From Spongilla lacustris (lineage: Eukaryota; Porifera; Demospongiae; Spongillida; Spongillidae): a DNA stretch of 64,000 bases. Below the pieces are notes generated by a model that saw only the letters and a list, made by a program, of their open reading frames with translations, searched no databases and was not told the origin of the DNA. Position numbers and translations under genes: made by a program. The stretch lies in NCBI GenBank assembly GCA_949361645.1, contig OX442417.1:14621954-14685953 (forward strand). The letters run 5' to 3'. Within the stretch, counting starts at the first letter, position 1. Each line of letters begins with the position of its first letter. This document shows, piece by piece, positions 33,729-46,000 of the stretch.

Positions 33729-35120
33729 CACAGTGCCAAATCAAAATTATCCACAGGGTGTATTCAACCCGGTGTACGCGTGTTTTACTGTAGTGGAGGA
33801 TACGCGGTGTATACTTCGAATGCATAACGAGCGTATCTACTCTGTTACTCTTGCTATACACAATAGCTGTATAACGCACGATGCACATCGTGTATAACGT
33901 GAGTTTACATTCTGCATACACTTGTTATACACAACGATTGTATAACGCGTGAGACATTAAGCGGAAAACGAGTGTACGCATACAGGTGTGAAATATGCGA
34001 TGATCACTATGAAATCACGTGGATCGATCACGCGGTGGCAGCTGGCAACTTCCATTCATTTACAGCGGTCATCAAAGAAGCTAAGATGTCAGTATCGATT
34101 CGCTGGACTAGCTGCTAGTGCAATGGACTCATCGAAGTATTTGTACTTGTGTGGGCCGGTATAATGATTGGTAAGTAAGATAAGATATTGTATATTGACC
34201 GTTGTATTTCGTGCTTTGTAGCGTGGAAAACTGCGGTATAGAGCTTACACCCGATATATAGAAGATAGTGCACCGGTAAGACAAAGGTTTGGATCCTTTA
34301 TTGTTACAGGCTGTTTCACGCATGTGCATGCGCGATTTAATACATCAATGTGTATTTGCAGGATGAAATCGTAAGTCATTGCTGCAGAAGGTTTAAACAG
34401 CAAACAGTAAGTCGCTTACAGAGTGAAGTTAAACAAACTGCCCCATGCAGCAGCATTCACAATCCGCTCTCAGCAAATTAAAGAGGACGGACAAAACAGC
34501 AAATCAACATGGTATGGCAAGATTTATTTGTATAGTCTTTTCTTTCATCTAGCATCTCTGACCGGGGAGCATATATGAACAACATAAGAGGCGGCGAAGG
34601 CAAACATGCAGGAAGCAAGCAGCCAAGCGGGCACAAAGAGGAGTACAGAAAGAAAAAAAGAAGATACATTTGGCAACGTTCATGCAGCCACTTTGACTGA
34701 GCTGGAAAAGACTGAGAACTTCTATCTTTTATACCTGATTTCATCTGTACTGTATTCGTTTCGATATCACACAAGATAACTTGCAATATTAATAATGGTT
34801 ATGGGACAATATGCGGTGATAAACGGAAGGCATGCCTGTGCTCAAGCATTACGGAGTTATACTGGTTGATTATAGCCTGCACTGTACCAAAAAAAGGCTT
34901 GTTATCCACCCGTTATATGCGCGTTTACTCATGGTATCCTCGCGTCATACGCGGTTGTATACATAGTGCTATCCACCAACATTACACCCGATCGGATGTC
35001 AGTCTCCTTCCACACGTTATCCACCGGTGTAAGCAGCATGTTTAGATTCACGTAAAACGCGTGTATACAAGCAGTATACACGCATTATACATAGCTGGAA
35101 AACAACGTTTTGGCACTGTG
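33729..35120. mobile_element. Non-autonomous DNA element with CACAGTGCCAAA ends and AGT duplication
   Basis: Left end CACAGTGCCAAATCAAAATT, right end AACGTTTTGGCACTGTG, with AGT directly outside both borders. Subterminal regions on both sides carry many GTGTATAAC / GTTATCCAC / GTATACACG motifs in both orientations (33765-33960 and 34895-35095), likely binding repeats. 1392 bp, no transposase recognised. The 3-bp duplication is short, so the family is open. Confidence 0.7.
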
Positions 35121-35164
35121 AGTCCACCAATGGTGCTATTTCTGGCCTACAAAAACGTCTATGC

Positions 35165-35228
35165 AGCATTATATACATGTATATATATAATTATATATAT
35201 ATATAATTATATATATATATATATATCA
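35165..35228. repeat. (AT)n-rich tract
   Basis: ATATATAATT repeated with interruptions, flanked by CATGTACATGTACATGCATG shortly after (about 35248-35268). Confidence 0.9.
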
Positions 35229-35842
35229 CAATATATTATCTCTGGTGCATGTACATGTACATGCATGTAGCTATTTTCACTTTTTAGTTCGGCAAAGTGG
35301 CTTTGCAAATTACTCTGCTAAATACACATGCATAAAAGACCAATTATAACAATGCGGGGGCATCGATCGCTACATTCCGAGAGATCTATATGTCATGCAC
35401 CTGCGCCGATCATTCTGGCTCGCACTAGGCACAAAATAATTTTATCTTCATGTACCTCGTTCATCCCTTTCGTGTTCTTTTTCATGCCGTACACAGTTAT
35501 CCGCTTTCCTTCTTATGGACCTTTTGTTGTTCAACGTACTTTGATATCCTTCTGGGTACCTTTTCCATTATGAACTTTGTAGTTGTAAGCTTGCTCAACT
35601 GATTAGATCATCTTTTGACTCCGATTTGCTAGACTTAATGCCAGAGTAGCAAAAGAATATACACCCCTAGCTCAGTACTGCTACAACACAACTGCTTAAA
35701 TATTGCATACACTAACAATAAGGTCCGCATGCAGGCTGTTCTCAGGGCTCTCTCTATTCAGGATAAAGTTAACACCTGTAGATCTTCACACTTGGATAGG
35801 ACCAAAAAAGGTCATGTGGGACCAAATCACGCGCTATAATTC

Positions 35843-35894
35843 GGTCCGGCCGGACCACTTCTGGTTGCTCATTTTGGTCCGGCCGGACCAAAAT
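35843..35894. repeat. GGTCCGGCCGGACC palindromes
   Basis: 35843-35856 is GGTCCGGCCGGACC. 35871-35894 is a perfect 24-bp palindrome with the same core flanked by ATTTT/AAAAT. These alternate with GGACCAAA motifs from 35797 to 35912, like the cluster at 33173-33269. Confidence 0.85.
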
Positions 35895-36832
35895 TAGACG
35901 CGGACCGAAACAATCGTGACAGGCCAGATCCGTTCTCATCTGACTTCGTTGGAGACAGACAAGTCGGACGTTGTACCACCAGTTAGTGCATGGGATTTGA
36001 TATCGTATTTAGTACTGCAGACCAGTTTTATAACTAGAAAGCCTATAAATCTCTGGAGGCTTATAATCAGCTTGTTTGTGGATGGGTGAAAGCGTACAAA
36101 TGCATGCCTATCGTCTAGGGAAAGTATGTGACTACAGGACGGGTAAGTAATGTCTGAACTGATAGAAACGTACAATCACATTGTCTGCAGCAACTCCAGT
36201 ACAATGCATGCACTTTTTGTTATCGCTGATTAGTTGCGTGCCGTCTTTTCGAGTACCTAAGGCTTAGGTTAAGGAGCCGTTTAATGTTAGCCACACCCTC
36301 GCGCTATGCGGAGCGCGAGGGTGTGGCTACGGCAGACTATAGTTTAATGTCGCTGATACTTTTTTTTTTTACATACACCCGTTAGATTCAGTGAAGGCAG
36401 CCAATCTGGGTCAAACTCACTATACATTGAATGCGCTGGTTTACCCTTGGTGAAGTGCAGGGAACATATCCGAGCGTTAAGAAGTGACGCTGAGTCTTTG
36501 CGACTAATTGCAGCCAGGAAGGCTTTCTATCGTCTTTGTGACAATTCTAACTCGTATTCCCCATTATGGGTTCTTACCTTTGGTATTCTGTACAATCTTG
36601 TACCTTTGGCTATCATAGAATTGGTCAAACACTGGTCGACAACGCATACTCCAATTTCAGCCGAGCACCAATATGGCGGACACGATAACGTCATTACAGT
36701 TACGTGAGTAATTGCTTTTTGTCATGTGACCATGAAAGAGCTCTATAGAGCCTAAGCCGTACTGGTTTTATTTCGATCTATGAATCCTAGCTGTTTAAAC
36801 CCAGCAGTTTGGGACATGACACCTCAAAATGC
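35895..36832. other. Spacer with one GC hairpin and a possible short first exon
   Basis: A hairpin is annotated separately. ATGGCGGACACGATAACGTC leads to TTAC|GTGAGT at 36672-36703, which could be an 11-codon first exon, but no second exon was found. An 86-codon plus-strand frame (36447-36707) has no recognised motif. Confidence 0.35.
36288..36329. repeat. GC-rich hairpin, 18-bp arms
   Basis: TAGCCACACCCTCGCGCT, loop ATGCGG, then the exact complement. It resembles the hairpin at 32236-32300 in size and composition, but not in sequence. Confidence 0.85.
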
Positions 36833-36847
36833 GGGTGTAGCTAAAAC

Positions 36848-36883
<36 letters not shown>

Positions 36884-38741
36884 TTGCTACCTAAAACCAG
36901 GAACAGGAGCAGGAGTAGGAGCAGGAGTTGCTACCTAAAACCAGGAGCAGGAGCAGGAGTTAGTACCTAAAACCAGGAGCAGGAGCAGGAGCAGGAGCAG
37001 GTGTTTTTACCTAAAATCTCGTATGAACAGGCGCAGTATGTTACGTATGCCTTACGAGCAAGCTTAAGAGTGCATACCGCTCATTATAAGTTTCAGCTCG
37101 TGCGGCGGGTATTGTAATATACCATTTTCTCTCCACACGCGTGCACCCAGCATGCCTGTAATATTGAGTAAAAGCACCATTTATTTCTCCACATTTCTGA
37201 ATATCCAATATAGATTAACAGAAACTGATTTGTTTTAATTCAGTTCCACGGGGATGAACTTTGACAAATGCTGCAGAGTGGTCCAGACTACCCTCCAGAT
37301 AATTAAAAGTGAATTCATTATTAGCACTACTGCATGAAAATTTAAGCAGGAGTTCTTTTATTCTTTTACGAATGTATGTTGCGAAATTACAGTTATTTAT
37401 AATGATAATAATTTTGCCAGACAGAGGTAGACTGTCTGCTTCTTTTTGCCATACTTCTGCATGGCTCCAAGTTGTCCCAGCGCCAGGGCTCAATCTCCAT
37501 CTTGACCTCTCTGAATTTTAGGCTGGTGTAAAGTGGGTGTTAGGCATTGATACCTCCTAAGGCTGCTGATCCTGCTGTCATGCACACTCAATTCAGTAAA
37601 GGTACTTGGATTAAGCGATGGTAACTAAATGTCAAATGCAGCTGGCTTGCCTAACACCTAGAGAGGGACCAGGACATCAGCATGCAGGTCGAGTATGCCA
37701 TTGGTCATGCCCATTAACACTCTCTGCCTCTACATGGGCACCAACACATGCAAGATTCAAGAAATACATCTCGTAGTCTGTTGTGGTGGGAGACCACATC
37801 ACCTCTATGCCTGCAGGTTAATGCATGATGACCCAAGAGTTCCAAACAGTGAGAGGGACAGTATGGATATTTGGCACCTTGGGAGGTATCAATGCCTAAG
37901 TTCAGCCTAACAACCACTTTACACCAGCGTAAAATTCAGAGGGGTCAAGATGGAGATTGAGCCCTGGCGCTGGGACAACTTGGAGCCATCAGCCATGCAG
38001 AAGTATGGCAAGAAGAAGCAGACATGCAGTCTAACTCTGTCTGGCAAAATTATAATAATATAAATAACTGTAGTTTTCCTAGCTAGGTACATGCATATAG
38101 AACTGAGCAATATCAAAAGAAGTTATCGAGCTCAGCTGTTAGGGGCCCCACTAGAAAATGCAATATGCTCATGCAATTATCAACAGCTGCAAATTAGTAA
38201 AAGAATAAAAGAACTCCTGCTTTCCATGCAGTAGTGCTAATAATGAATTCACTTTTAATTATCTGGAGGGCAGTCTGGACCACTGCAGCATTTGTCAAAG
38301 TTCATCCCCGTGGAACTAAATAGAAAACAAATCAGTTTCTGTTCATCTATATTGGATATTCAGAAATGTGGAGAAATAAATGATGCTTTTACTCAATATT
38401 ACAGGCTGTAGAGAAAATGGTATATTACAATACCCGCCGCACGAGCTTAAACTTATAATGAGCGGTATGCACTATTAAGCTTAAGCTTGCTCGTAAGGCA
38501 TACGTAACATACTGCGCCTGTTCATACGAGATTTTAGGTAAAAACACCTGCTCCTGCTCCTGCTCCTGCTCCTGGTTTTAGGTACTAACTCCTGCTCCTG
38601 CTCCTGGTTTTAGGTAGCAACTCCTGCTCCTACTCCTGCTCCTGTTCCTGGTTTTAGGTAGCAACTCCTGCTCCTGCTCCTGGTTTTAGGTAGCAACTCC
38701 TGCTCCTGCTCCTGCTCCTGCTCCTGGTTTTAGCTACACCC
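36833..38741. mobile_element. Foldback element with 10-bp target duplication and AGGAGC repeats
   Basis: Starts GGGTGTAGCTAAAACCAGGA and ends with the exact complement; CTCAAAATGC is duplicated at 36823-36832 and 38742-38751. Arms of about 700-820 bp pair almost throughout, including AGGAGC hexamer arrays at both ends interrupted by CTACCTAAAACCAGG. The spacer (about 37540-37915) is unpaired. A 9-11 bp duplication is typical of Mutator-like elements, so this is best read as a non-autonomous MULE foldback. No transposase seen. Confidence 0.85.
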
Positions 38742-38751
38742 CTCAAAATGC

Positions 38752-40087
38752 CATATGCACAACCTGTGGTTTAGAGCACTGAGCCACAGCAGCAGCACAG
38801 TTCAGTGTGGCCAGGAAGAAGAAATATTTTGTGGCAAGAAAGAACTTCTTACAAGATAAACTGAAGCCATGCATGTTCATGAAGAAGAGAAAATTGCAAA
38901 GCTACATGCCCGCAAATTGGCATAATGTATCAAAGCTACATACATGGTCAGAGATTGGTATAATGTGTTATAGCTACATAACCACAAATTGGTATAACGT
39001 TTCATAGGTACGTGGTCATGTTCCAAACAAAATACGTTGGTTACTATAAACACCTATATTGTCATGACTCTTGGATGGGTTGGCGAGTTTGAATGTATGT
39101 GCACATAGAAGAGCAAATAGCTAAGCTACATGCATGCACAGCCACAAGTACAATATATACGTCCATGGTCACTGATTGGTAGTAGGTCCCAAATAAAATA
39201 CCTTGGTCGTGTCCAACATAAATGTAAACACCTATTTGACGCGAATCTATATATAGGGTTGATGACCTTTAGGTTGGTTTTGAATCCTTAAGCCTGTTTC
39301 CAAGGAATGAGCTGTATCAATGCCTGTGTGCACATCACACAACATACCTTTGGGGTTAAGATAGACATTTAAATGGTGCATTGGCTGAGTTAATGCTCTG
39401 CATGGCAGGGTTGCTCTAATCCTCATGCTATATCGCTAGCTTAACCAGTAAACTAAACCTTAAACCAATGCAGTGTGCACATTTAACCATGAAACAGTTT
39501 AACCACATTTGATTTACACTATGTAGTCGACACCTCGGACCAAATTTTGGGTTGACATAGCAACCAACCTATCTTATGCATTAGCTGGACCACTTTGTCT
39601 TTCTTTACTATGGCCCTGTATTTACTTTGAGTTTCTACCATATTTCTATGCAATTATGCTATGTTTTGTGACTTAAAAAGTGCGAAAGGAGACCCCGGCC
39701 CGATGGAGGAGCTTTATCCGCCCCCTCGCCGGTCCAATCCTTATAGGCTTCCGCCAGCCCTGAGCAACCCCCCTTTTCTGAAATCCTGGATACGCCCCTA
39801 GCTGCAGCGTAAACAATTATAACTATCTTAGGTGCGGTTCTGTGTAGAAGTCATATGTACACATGAATAGGCCCTGTGTTATAACTAATTTGTGTCCTGG
39901 TTGTTAAAAAAATGACTCCGAACTACTGTGTTACTGTATTAATTGAGATAATGAGCTTAATGACGCCATTATTCCGGTAATACAAAAGGCAATGTTATAA
40001 TTATACCCTTTTTGACACAGTGACGTACCTCCCATATATAGATGGGTGTGTGAATTTTGGCAGCGATCACCTCTGATCATTTGAAAA
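38752..40087. other. Spacer upstream of P450 copy D
   Basis: No gene seen. ATTGGTATAATGT...TAGCTACA units recur at 38920-39010. Around 39695-39800 a CCCGGCCCGATGG / CCCCCCTTTTCTGAAATCCTGG ATACGCCCCTAG segment resembles the ends of hAT-type elements seen at 8200 and 50570. The immediate 300 bp before 40088 should contain D's promoter; no TATA box stands out. Confidence 0.4.
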
Positions 40088-43000
40088 ATGGCATCGCTGG
40101 CGCTCAACTCGGTTTGTCACAGCCGCCGATATTTCCTTCGGGTATTGACGCAGCGCCGCTTTGCGAGTAATGACCAAGCCCAGAGCCTAAAACCGTTTTC
40201 AGACATACCGGGTAAAAGGTGATTCTCTTTTACACTTTAATCATACGTACCTGTATACATATGTACGTAGGCCCCAAAGGTCTACCACTTGTTGGGTCGC
40301 TGTTTGATGTTATGCGTAATCTGTCCAAGGCTGGAGACGAGGCGTACTTCCACCAACTGCTGCTTAAGTACGGCCCTGTTGTCAAAGTGACGAATATGGG
40401 TGATTCCTCAATTATCTAATCCCTCTGTTATCAATATCCAGCGGTGCTGAGCCGAGCCATGCACATAATTTTTTTCCAACATAAGGCCTATATGCGCTTC
40501 GCATTTATATACATGTATATGACATTGTGTGAAACTGTTCTTTGCATTACAGTCCAATTCCCAAGTCATCGGAATAAATAGTAATGTATTTGCTTACAAA
40601 TGGTGGATTAGCTACTGATCTGTCCAACTCGTAGACATACCTTCTTGATATGCTCTGATACATATTCTTCCACTGATCAAAGAAAGGACCTGCTCTTTTT
40701 ACTTACATACATGTATGGGTTGTAGGGGAGATCGGGGCTAAAAGTTACAAATTTGATATTCAACAGTGCCCTTATTATTAGAACATAGTTATTAAAAAAT
40801 TTAATAACACGAAATAATCTCCAATTATCTAGCTACATAATGGCTATTCCAGTTTTTCTAATCAATTTTTTAATTAATTATAACCATTCTAATTGAAGCA
40901 GTGCATTTGTGACAACTTACCCCACCACAGGGTAAGAAGTCACACACGTTTGACTTTTACTGTAGAATATGACTCAGCTGAGGCTATGATAAACACAAAT
41001 TCAAATGCAACGTCCGATTGATGTAAGCAGCATTTCCAAATATAACTTGGACCAAATTTGTTACGCTGCAGTACAACTGTTAACGTTAAGTCGTCAACAA
41101 ACTGGTTTACAGTGGTGGGGTTGAAACTGGAAACCTGCGCAAGGTTCATAGCTTCTGGCTTATGTAATGACAATGTAGGGGTCATGATGCTTTAGAAATC
41201 CAGAAAACCAATCAGCGCCAGTTAGTTTGTTTTCTACCCATGTAGTACCGATAGTTAGGCTATTTGCTATAGCCAACTGATAGGCAAGCTTTCGTATTTC
41301 CTTATGTGAAAGGCCTTGATATATGAGAATAGAAGCTGTTAATATACATTTGACTAACTCCTCCAACAAAGCATTCGAAAAACCTGCTGACTGCTATTAT
41401 ACCCAACAGTAAATAAAGACTTGACATTTTCTTCTAAAGCGTAATCTCCAGGTTAGTTGTTTACAATATCACGACAAAGTTTGGTAGTTAATACCACACA
41501 TCTTAGCAGCACTTCTGATGGATGCTTGATTCTTTTTGACAAGGTCAACAGCCCTTACAATGTCTTCTTTCAAGTACGAACCTCTACTAGTCTTTCAGGT
41601 ATAGCTTCGCAATGGAGATATTTTCAAGCACCTTAGAACAAATGAACATTCGGTCTGTGGTTTGTGTGCCTACTTACCAGTATGACCCCCCAAGCCATCT
41701 AGTGTCCACTATCCCCACTAAGGCCCAGAACACAAAACCTTTTATAACGGCTAATTAAAATAACAAATACAATTTTCACATTGATTAATGGGAAGTTTAG
41801 TTTATGTACATGACTTTGTATTAACTTATTCAAATATGTATTCATACACAGCAAAAAAAGTTTAGTGAAACGGCCAACTATATCACTCCAAATCCTGATT
41901 CTGAGTGATATAGTAAGCCGTTTTGAGTGAAATCCACCAAACTTTTTTTGCTGTGTATAAATTATAATTAGACAGATAAATGACTTTTTGGCTAACTCGC
42001 ATTGTCCCACCCCCCACATCTTCTTTCATTCTATTCCTATTTACTCTACACACAATGCTATCAAATTTGATACTTCATGTACGAAATTTATACTAGTGTA
42101 TGTGGGCACTCTTATAGAACACGTATACTCTTATGCTAAATAAAAATGACTCTGGAACTAAATAGAATAAGCTACATGTAGCTGATGTCAAATTTCTTTT
42201 TTTTTTTAAACTGGGGTTGTGTTATCATCTGAATTCTGTGATTCACAAATGAATAGCATCAATGAGTTTGAAAGATAATTTGTAGTCCTTACCAATCAGG
42301 ATTATCACTCATTGTATGGAAATGTAGAAAAAAGTTAATATCAGTCCATGGTAATCAAAAATGTACCTCTCTCATTACTCTTCATGCAGGAATTCCTGTT
42401 GTGGTGATAGGCACACCAGAGGGTGCTGCTAATATGTTTAGGGCTGAAGGGAAGTATCCAGTTCGGGGCAGATGGGAAAAAAATATGGAATGGATTTCCA
42501 AGTCTGTCAATCCACCTAATGTTGAATCTATTGGTTTTGCGTAAGTTTCCATGTGCATCCATTAACCCACTCACGAACGGTACATGTGTATAGCCATCAA
42601 AGACGACAAACGTTTGTCACTATTGATTTTCAGCTTATATACATGTACATGTAGATGGCCGATGTTAGGCATCTTTTTATATGAATTGTTTTTAGAATAT
42701 CAGGTTATCTTGCTGCTTAGGATATTGAAAGGAGATGATGCTTTCAAAGTAAGTGACTCGAGCAAAAACAGCAATCTCTCTTGTGGGAGATCTTGCCAAA
42801 GAGAACTTTATCTAAGTCAGAATTACACTCCAAATGCTTTTCTCATTCTGATCATCAGAATACATAACATTATAATACAAGCTTTGAATAACACTGAAGA
42901 AATTGAAAAAAAAGTGGGTTGACCATTTTCTCGTTCACCATGTACAGTGGCAGAACATTGAGGCAAAAAAATCGAAACTCTTCACAATTGTCATCGCTCC

Positions 43001-46000
43001 CACATACATCTATAAGGAAGACAGTTTTAGAAAGGAAACTTAGTAGTGTGGCTGCATTTGGTTTATTTTGGTACAAGTAAATCAAAAACTTCTCTATCGA
43101 GAAAGTTATTGGTGGGATATAGGATTGGTGGTGCAAAAAGCAACGAAACAAGGTACAGTATGTTAAAGTGAGGTTTGGTAGGATCCTACGTAACAACTCA
43201 CAGTCCTGAATTTGCAAATGAAGAAGCCTATTTGAAAATGTAGGACTGTTATAGTTGTAGGATCCTACCAAACCTCACTTTAACATACTGTACCTTGTTT
43301 CCTTGCTTTTTGCACCACCAATCCTATATCCCACCAATCACTTTCTCGATAGAGAAGTTTTTGATTTACTTGTTCCCCTAATTTTTTTTTTCTCTGCCAG
43401 GAGTGTGCAATATATAATATATGGCTTAGTGTATTCCTTGCAATCGATAGGGCTCTTATAGATTCCTCTTATGTGTAATCTGAGTATACAGGCCTCTCAG
43501 GTAGATTAAGCGCGCGCGTACGTTGCTTGATTTCAAATTACCGTCTAATGGCAGCTGCTGCTCATACATGTATATGAAGTAGAACAATACACGTAGCTGT
43601 AGATAAGCGTGTAGAAAATAGCAATCTATGGACTAGTTCAGTTTTAGGTGTAGTCTAAAGGAACAACTATTGCTTCATTTGTTGTTTGGCAGCGTATCAC
43701 CATCGCGATTTGTTGAAATCGAGTGACTCGTGCAGCTGTCGAGGTGGCCGGAAGGTATGCCAACGGGTTTCTGGGTAATCTATTAGTCCGATCCACTCAT
43801 TGAACTGTGTAGAATCCGTTTTGGGGTTGGGGTTGGAAGGAATAAGTACTTGAAGCATACTGGCAGAAAAAAACAGTACCGGGTCCAATGTTCAGGCTTC
43901 TATCTTAACCGCGTTAGTCGCTTCACTAAACCCCAATCGGCAAAAACATGTATAGTAGATAGTTGTAGCTTTAATTTGAACCAAAAGATACAGGTAGAGG
44001 TACTTGTTTACTGGTCCGGCAAATGCACACAATAATTCAACCAGATACAACACACTCGCACGCCACGCACATTGTAGCTTCATCCGGCAATGTCTAACAG
44101 TTCACTGCCGTCTTTGAAATGATGGCCGTCAACACAGCTCGATCGCTGTGAGGAATAGTAGAAATTAGAAGTCAAGCGTTTCATTAAAACAATTTAATTC
44201 AATTATTGCCCAAAAAGCCTTGCCTTAATCACTCTGAGCTCTTCTTATTTTATTGATAGACCTACCTTTGTTCTTCGGATATCTTAAACTCAGAGTTCTC
44301 CTTGCTAACGAGCCGTTTTCTTTGGCTTGGTCCTTAGAACCGCCTATGTCTGCAGCTGCTTACGTTTATAATTGTAGTAGCCTGGCAACATTAAGACGCG
44401 TATGTGACATCATATTGCATACTGCTAGGCAACCGAGAATTTGCATCCATAATGAATTGCACCTGCTGGAGTCATTTTACGTCATTTCATCACCACTAAC
44501 ATCTGTAGGTCTTATTTGTATGAAAGGGCACGTTTGGAAATCAAATGCAACTTTTTTAAGCTAACCTCGTCTTCTTACGACGTTCTTGTCGCGAGTTATA
44601 CGTGATGAAGGAACGAAAAATCAAATGGCGGATTTAGGTGCCGTCTTGTCGCTCAAGGTAAACTGCACTGTTTAGCGAAGCTCACGGTATATGTGCACAT
44701 CTGTTATGTTTGTGATAGATTATATACGAGCTGGCGAGTAAAGGCAAAGCTTCGTTATCGTTTTAAAACGCTCGATCGAAAACCACGCCCACCTAAGCCA
44801 ATCCGAAGCCAATCCTATATAGGACCCACTACCATGGATCCTGATATATATGACATTCATGCAGTGAAGTTTTAAAAAATAACACTATAACTTACAATCC
44901 CTCACCAAAATTAAAGTCATAAATCACTCTCAAGTACATGATTCAAAATGAATTCAAACACCTAAGTTATAGGCCCTCCCCTACCACAGTTTCTACCTCT
45001 TCAAGGCTGTGTACTATGGTACGTTTGTAGAACACTGGTCACCCCTGATTTACAGGGGTGAGTTATGAAGAGCCTGTAATAAAGATAACATGTACAGTTG
45101 TATGTACATCACTTTCAGGTGTAGCCATGCATATATTGTTTCATTCAAATGCTGTCTAGATTGGATGAAGGTCAGATTAATTGTACATGTTTTCTTATAA
45201 ATCAGATACGTTTAAATACAGCAATGACATTTTTTCTGAGTCATGATGATGCTCTGTACATGTAGTCATTGTGGCATAAAGCCACTAGAATGCTCTTCAG
45301 AAGAGTAAACAGGCATGTCCCCGAGTGTAAAATGGGTGCCCGACACGAGTGGCTAGCCCCACTAATATTAATGAGTGAAACAAAGACATAAATTTTAATT
45401 CAAATAAAATTGGTGATGTAGGATTTCTAGAAATTGAGTAAAGAGAGGAATTACGGAATTTATACATTCATATATTTAGCAAGTTCATGTAAGTAGATTT
45501 GTAGGTCTGTAATATTTATAAATTAATGAATGTATCATTTCCGTAATCCCTAGTGAAATGCAAGTAATCCCGTATCCTACAAGATATAAAAATAAAAATG
45601 ATGATGTAGGATTTGTGAACACCAATTGAGTAAAAAGTAAAGAAACTAGTAAAAAAATGGTGCTGCTCCCTTAATATGCAATGCTATATGGAACTTTTAT
45701 GTAAATCTTTATTATGCCACACATATGCACACACACACACACATACACACACACACACACACAAATGTGCCCAGGCGTGCCCTTTCATGCTTTGCTTTTC
45801 ACCTATCTTTGCATGTTGTTGCTTATAATTATATATATGTACATGGGAGGTATTATTCACTGTTTAAACTGGCCACGTAAAGCAGCTGCAAATTATGCTA
45901 TCTTCAGTACCATTAATTGGTCACATCCATTGTTATGTTCTGAAAATACATTGCCTGACAGAGGTGGAAATAAGAATAATTTGGTAATTGGTGAGCCATA

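Noticed and set aside
31951..39764. A 7.8-kb element bounded by CAGGGCTGGCGGAA (31946) and its complement (39752)
   Set aside because: Only 14 bp match, the sequence diverges immediately inside, and the flanks show no duplication.
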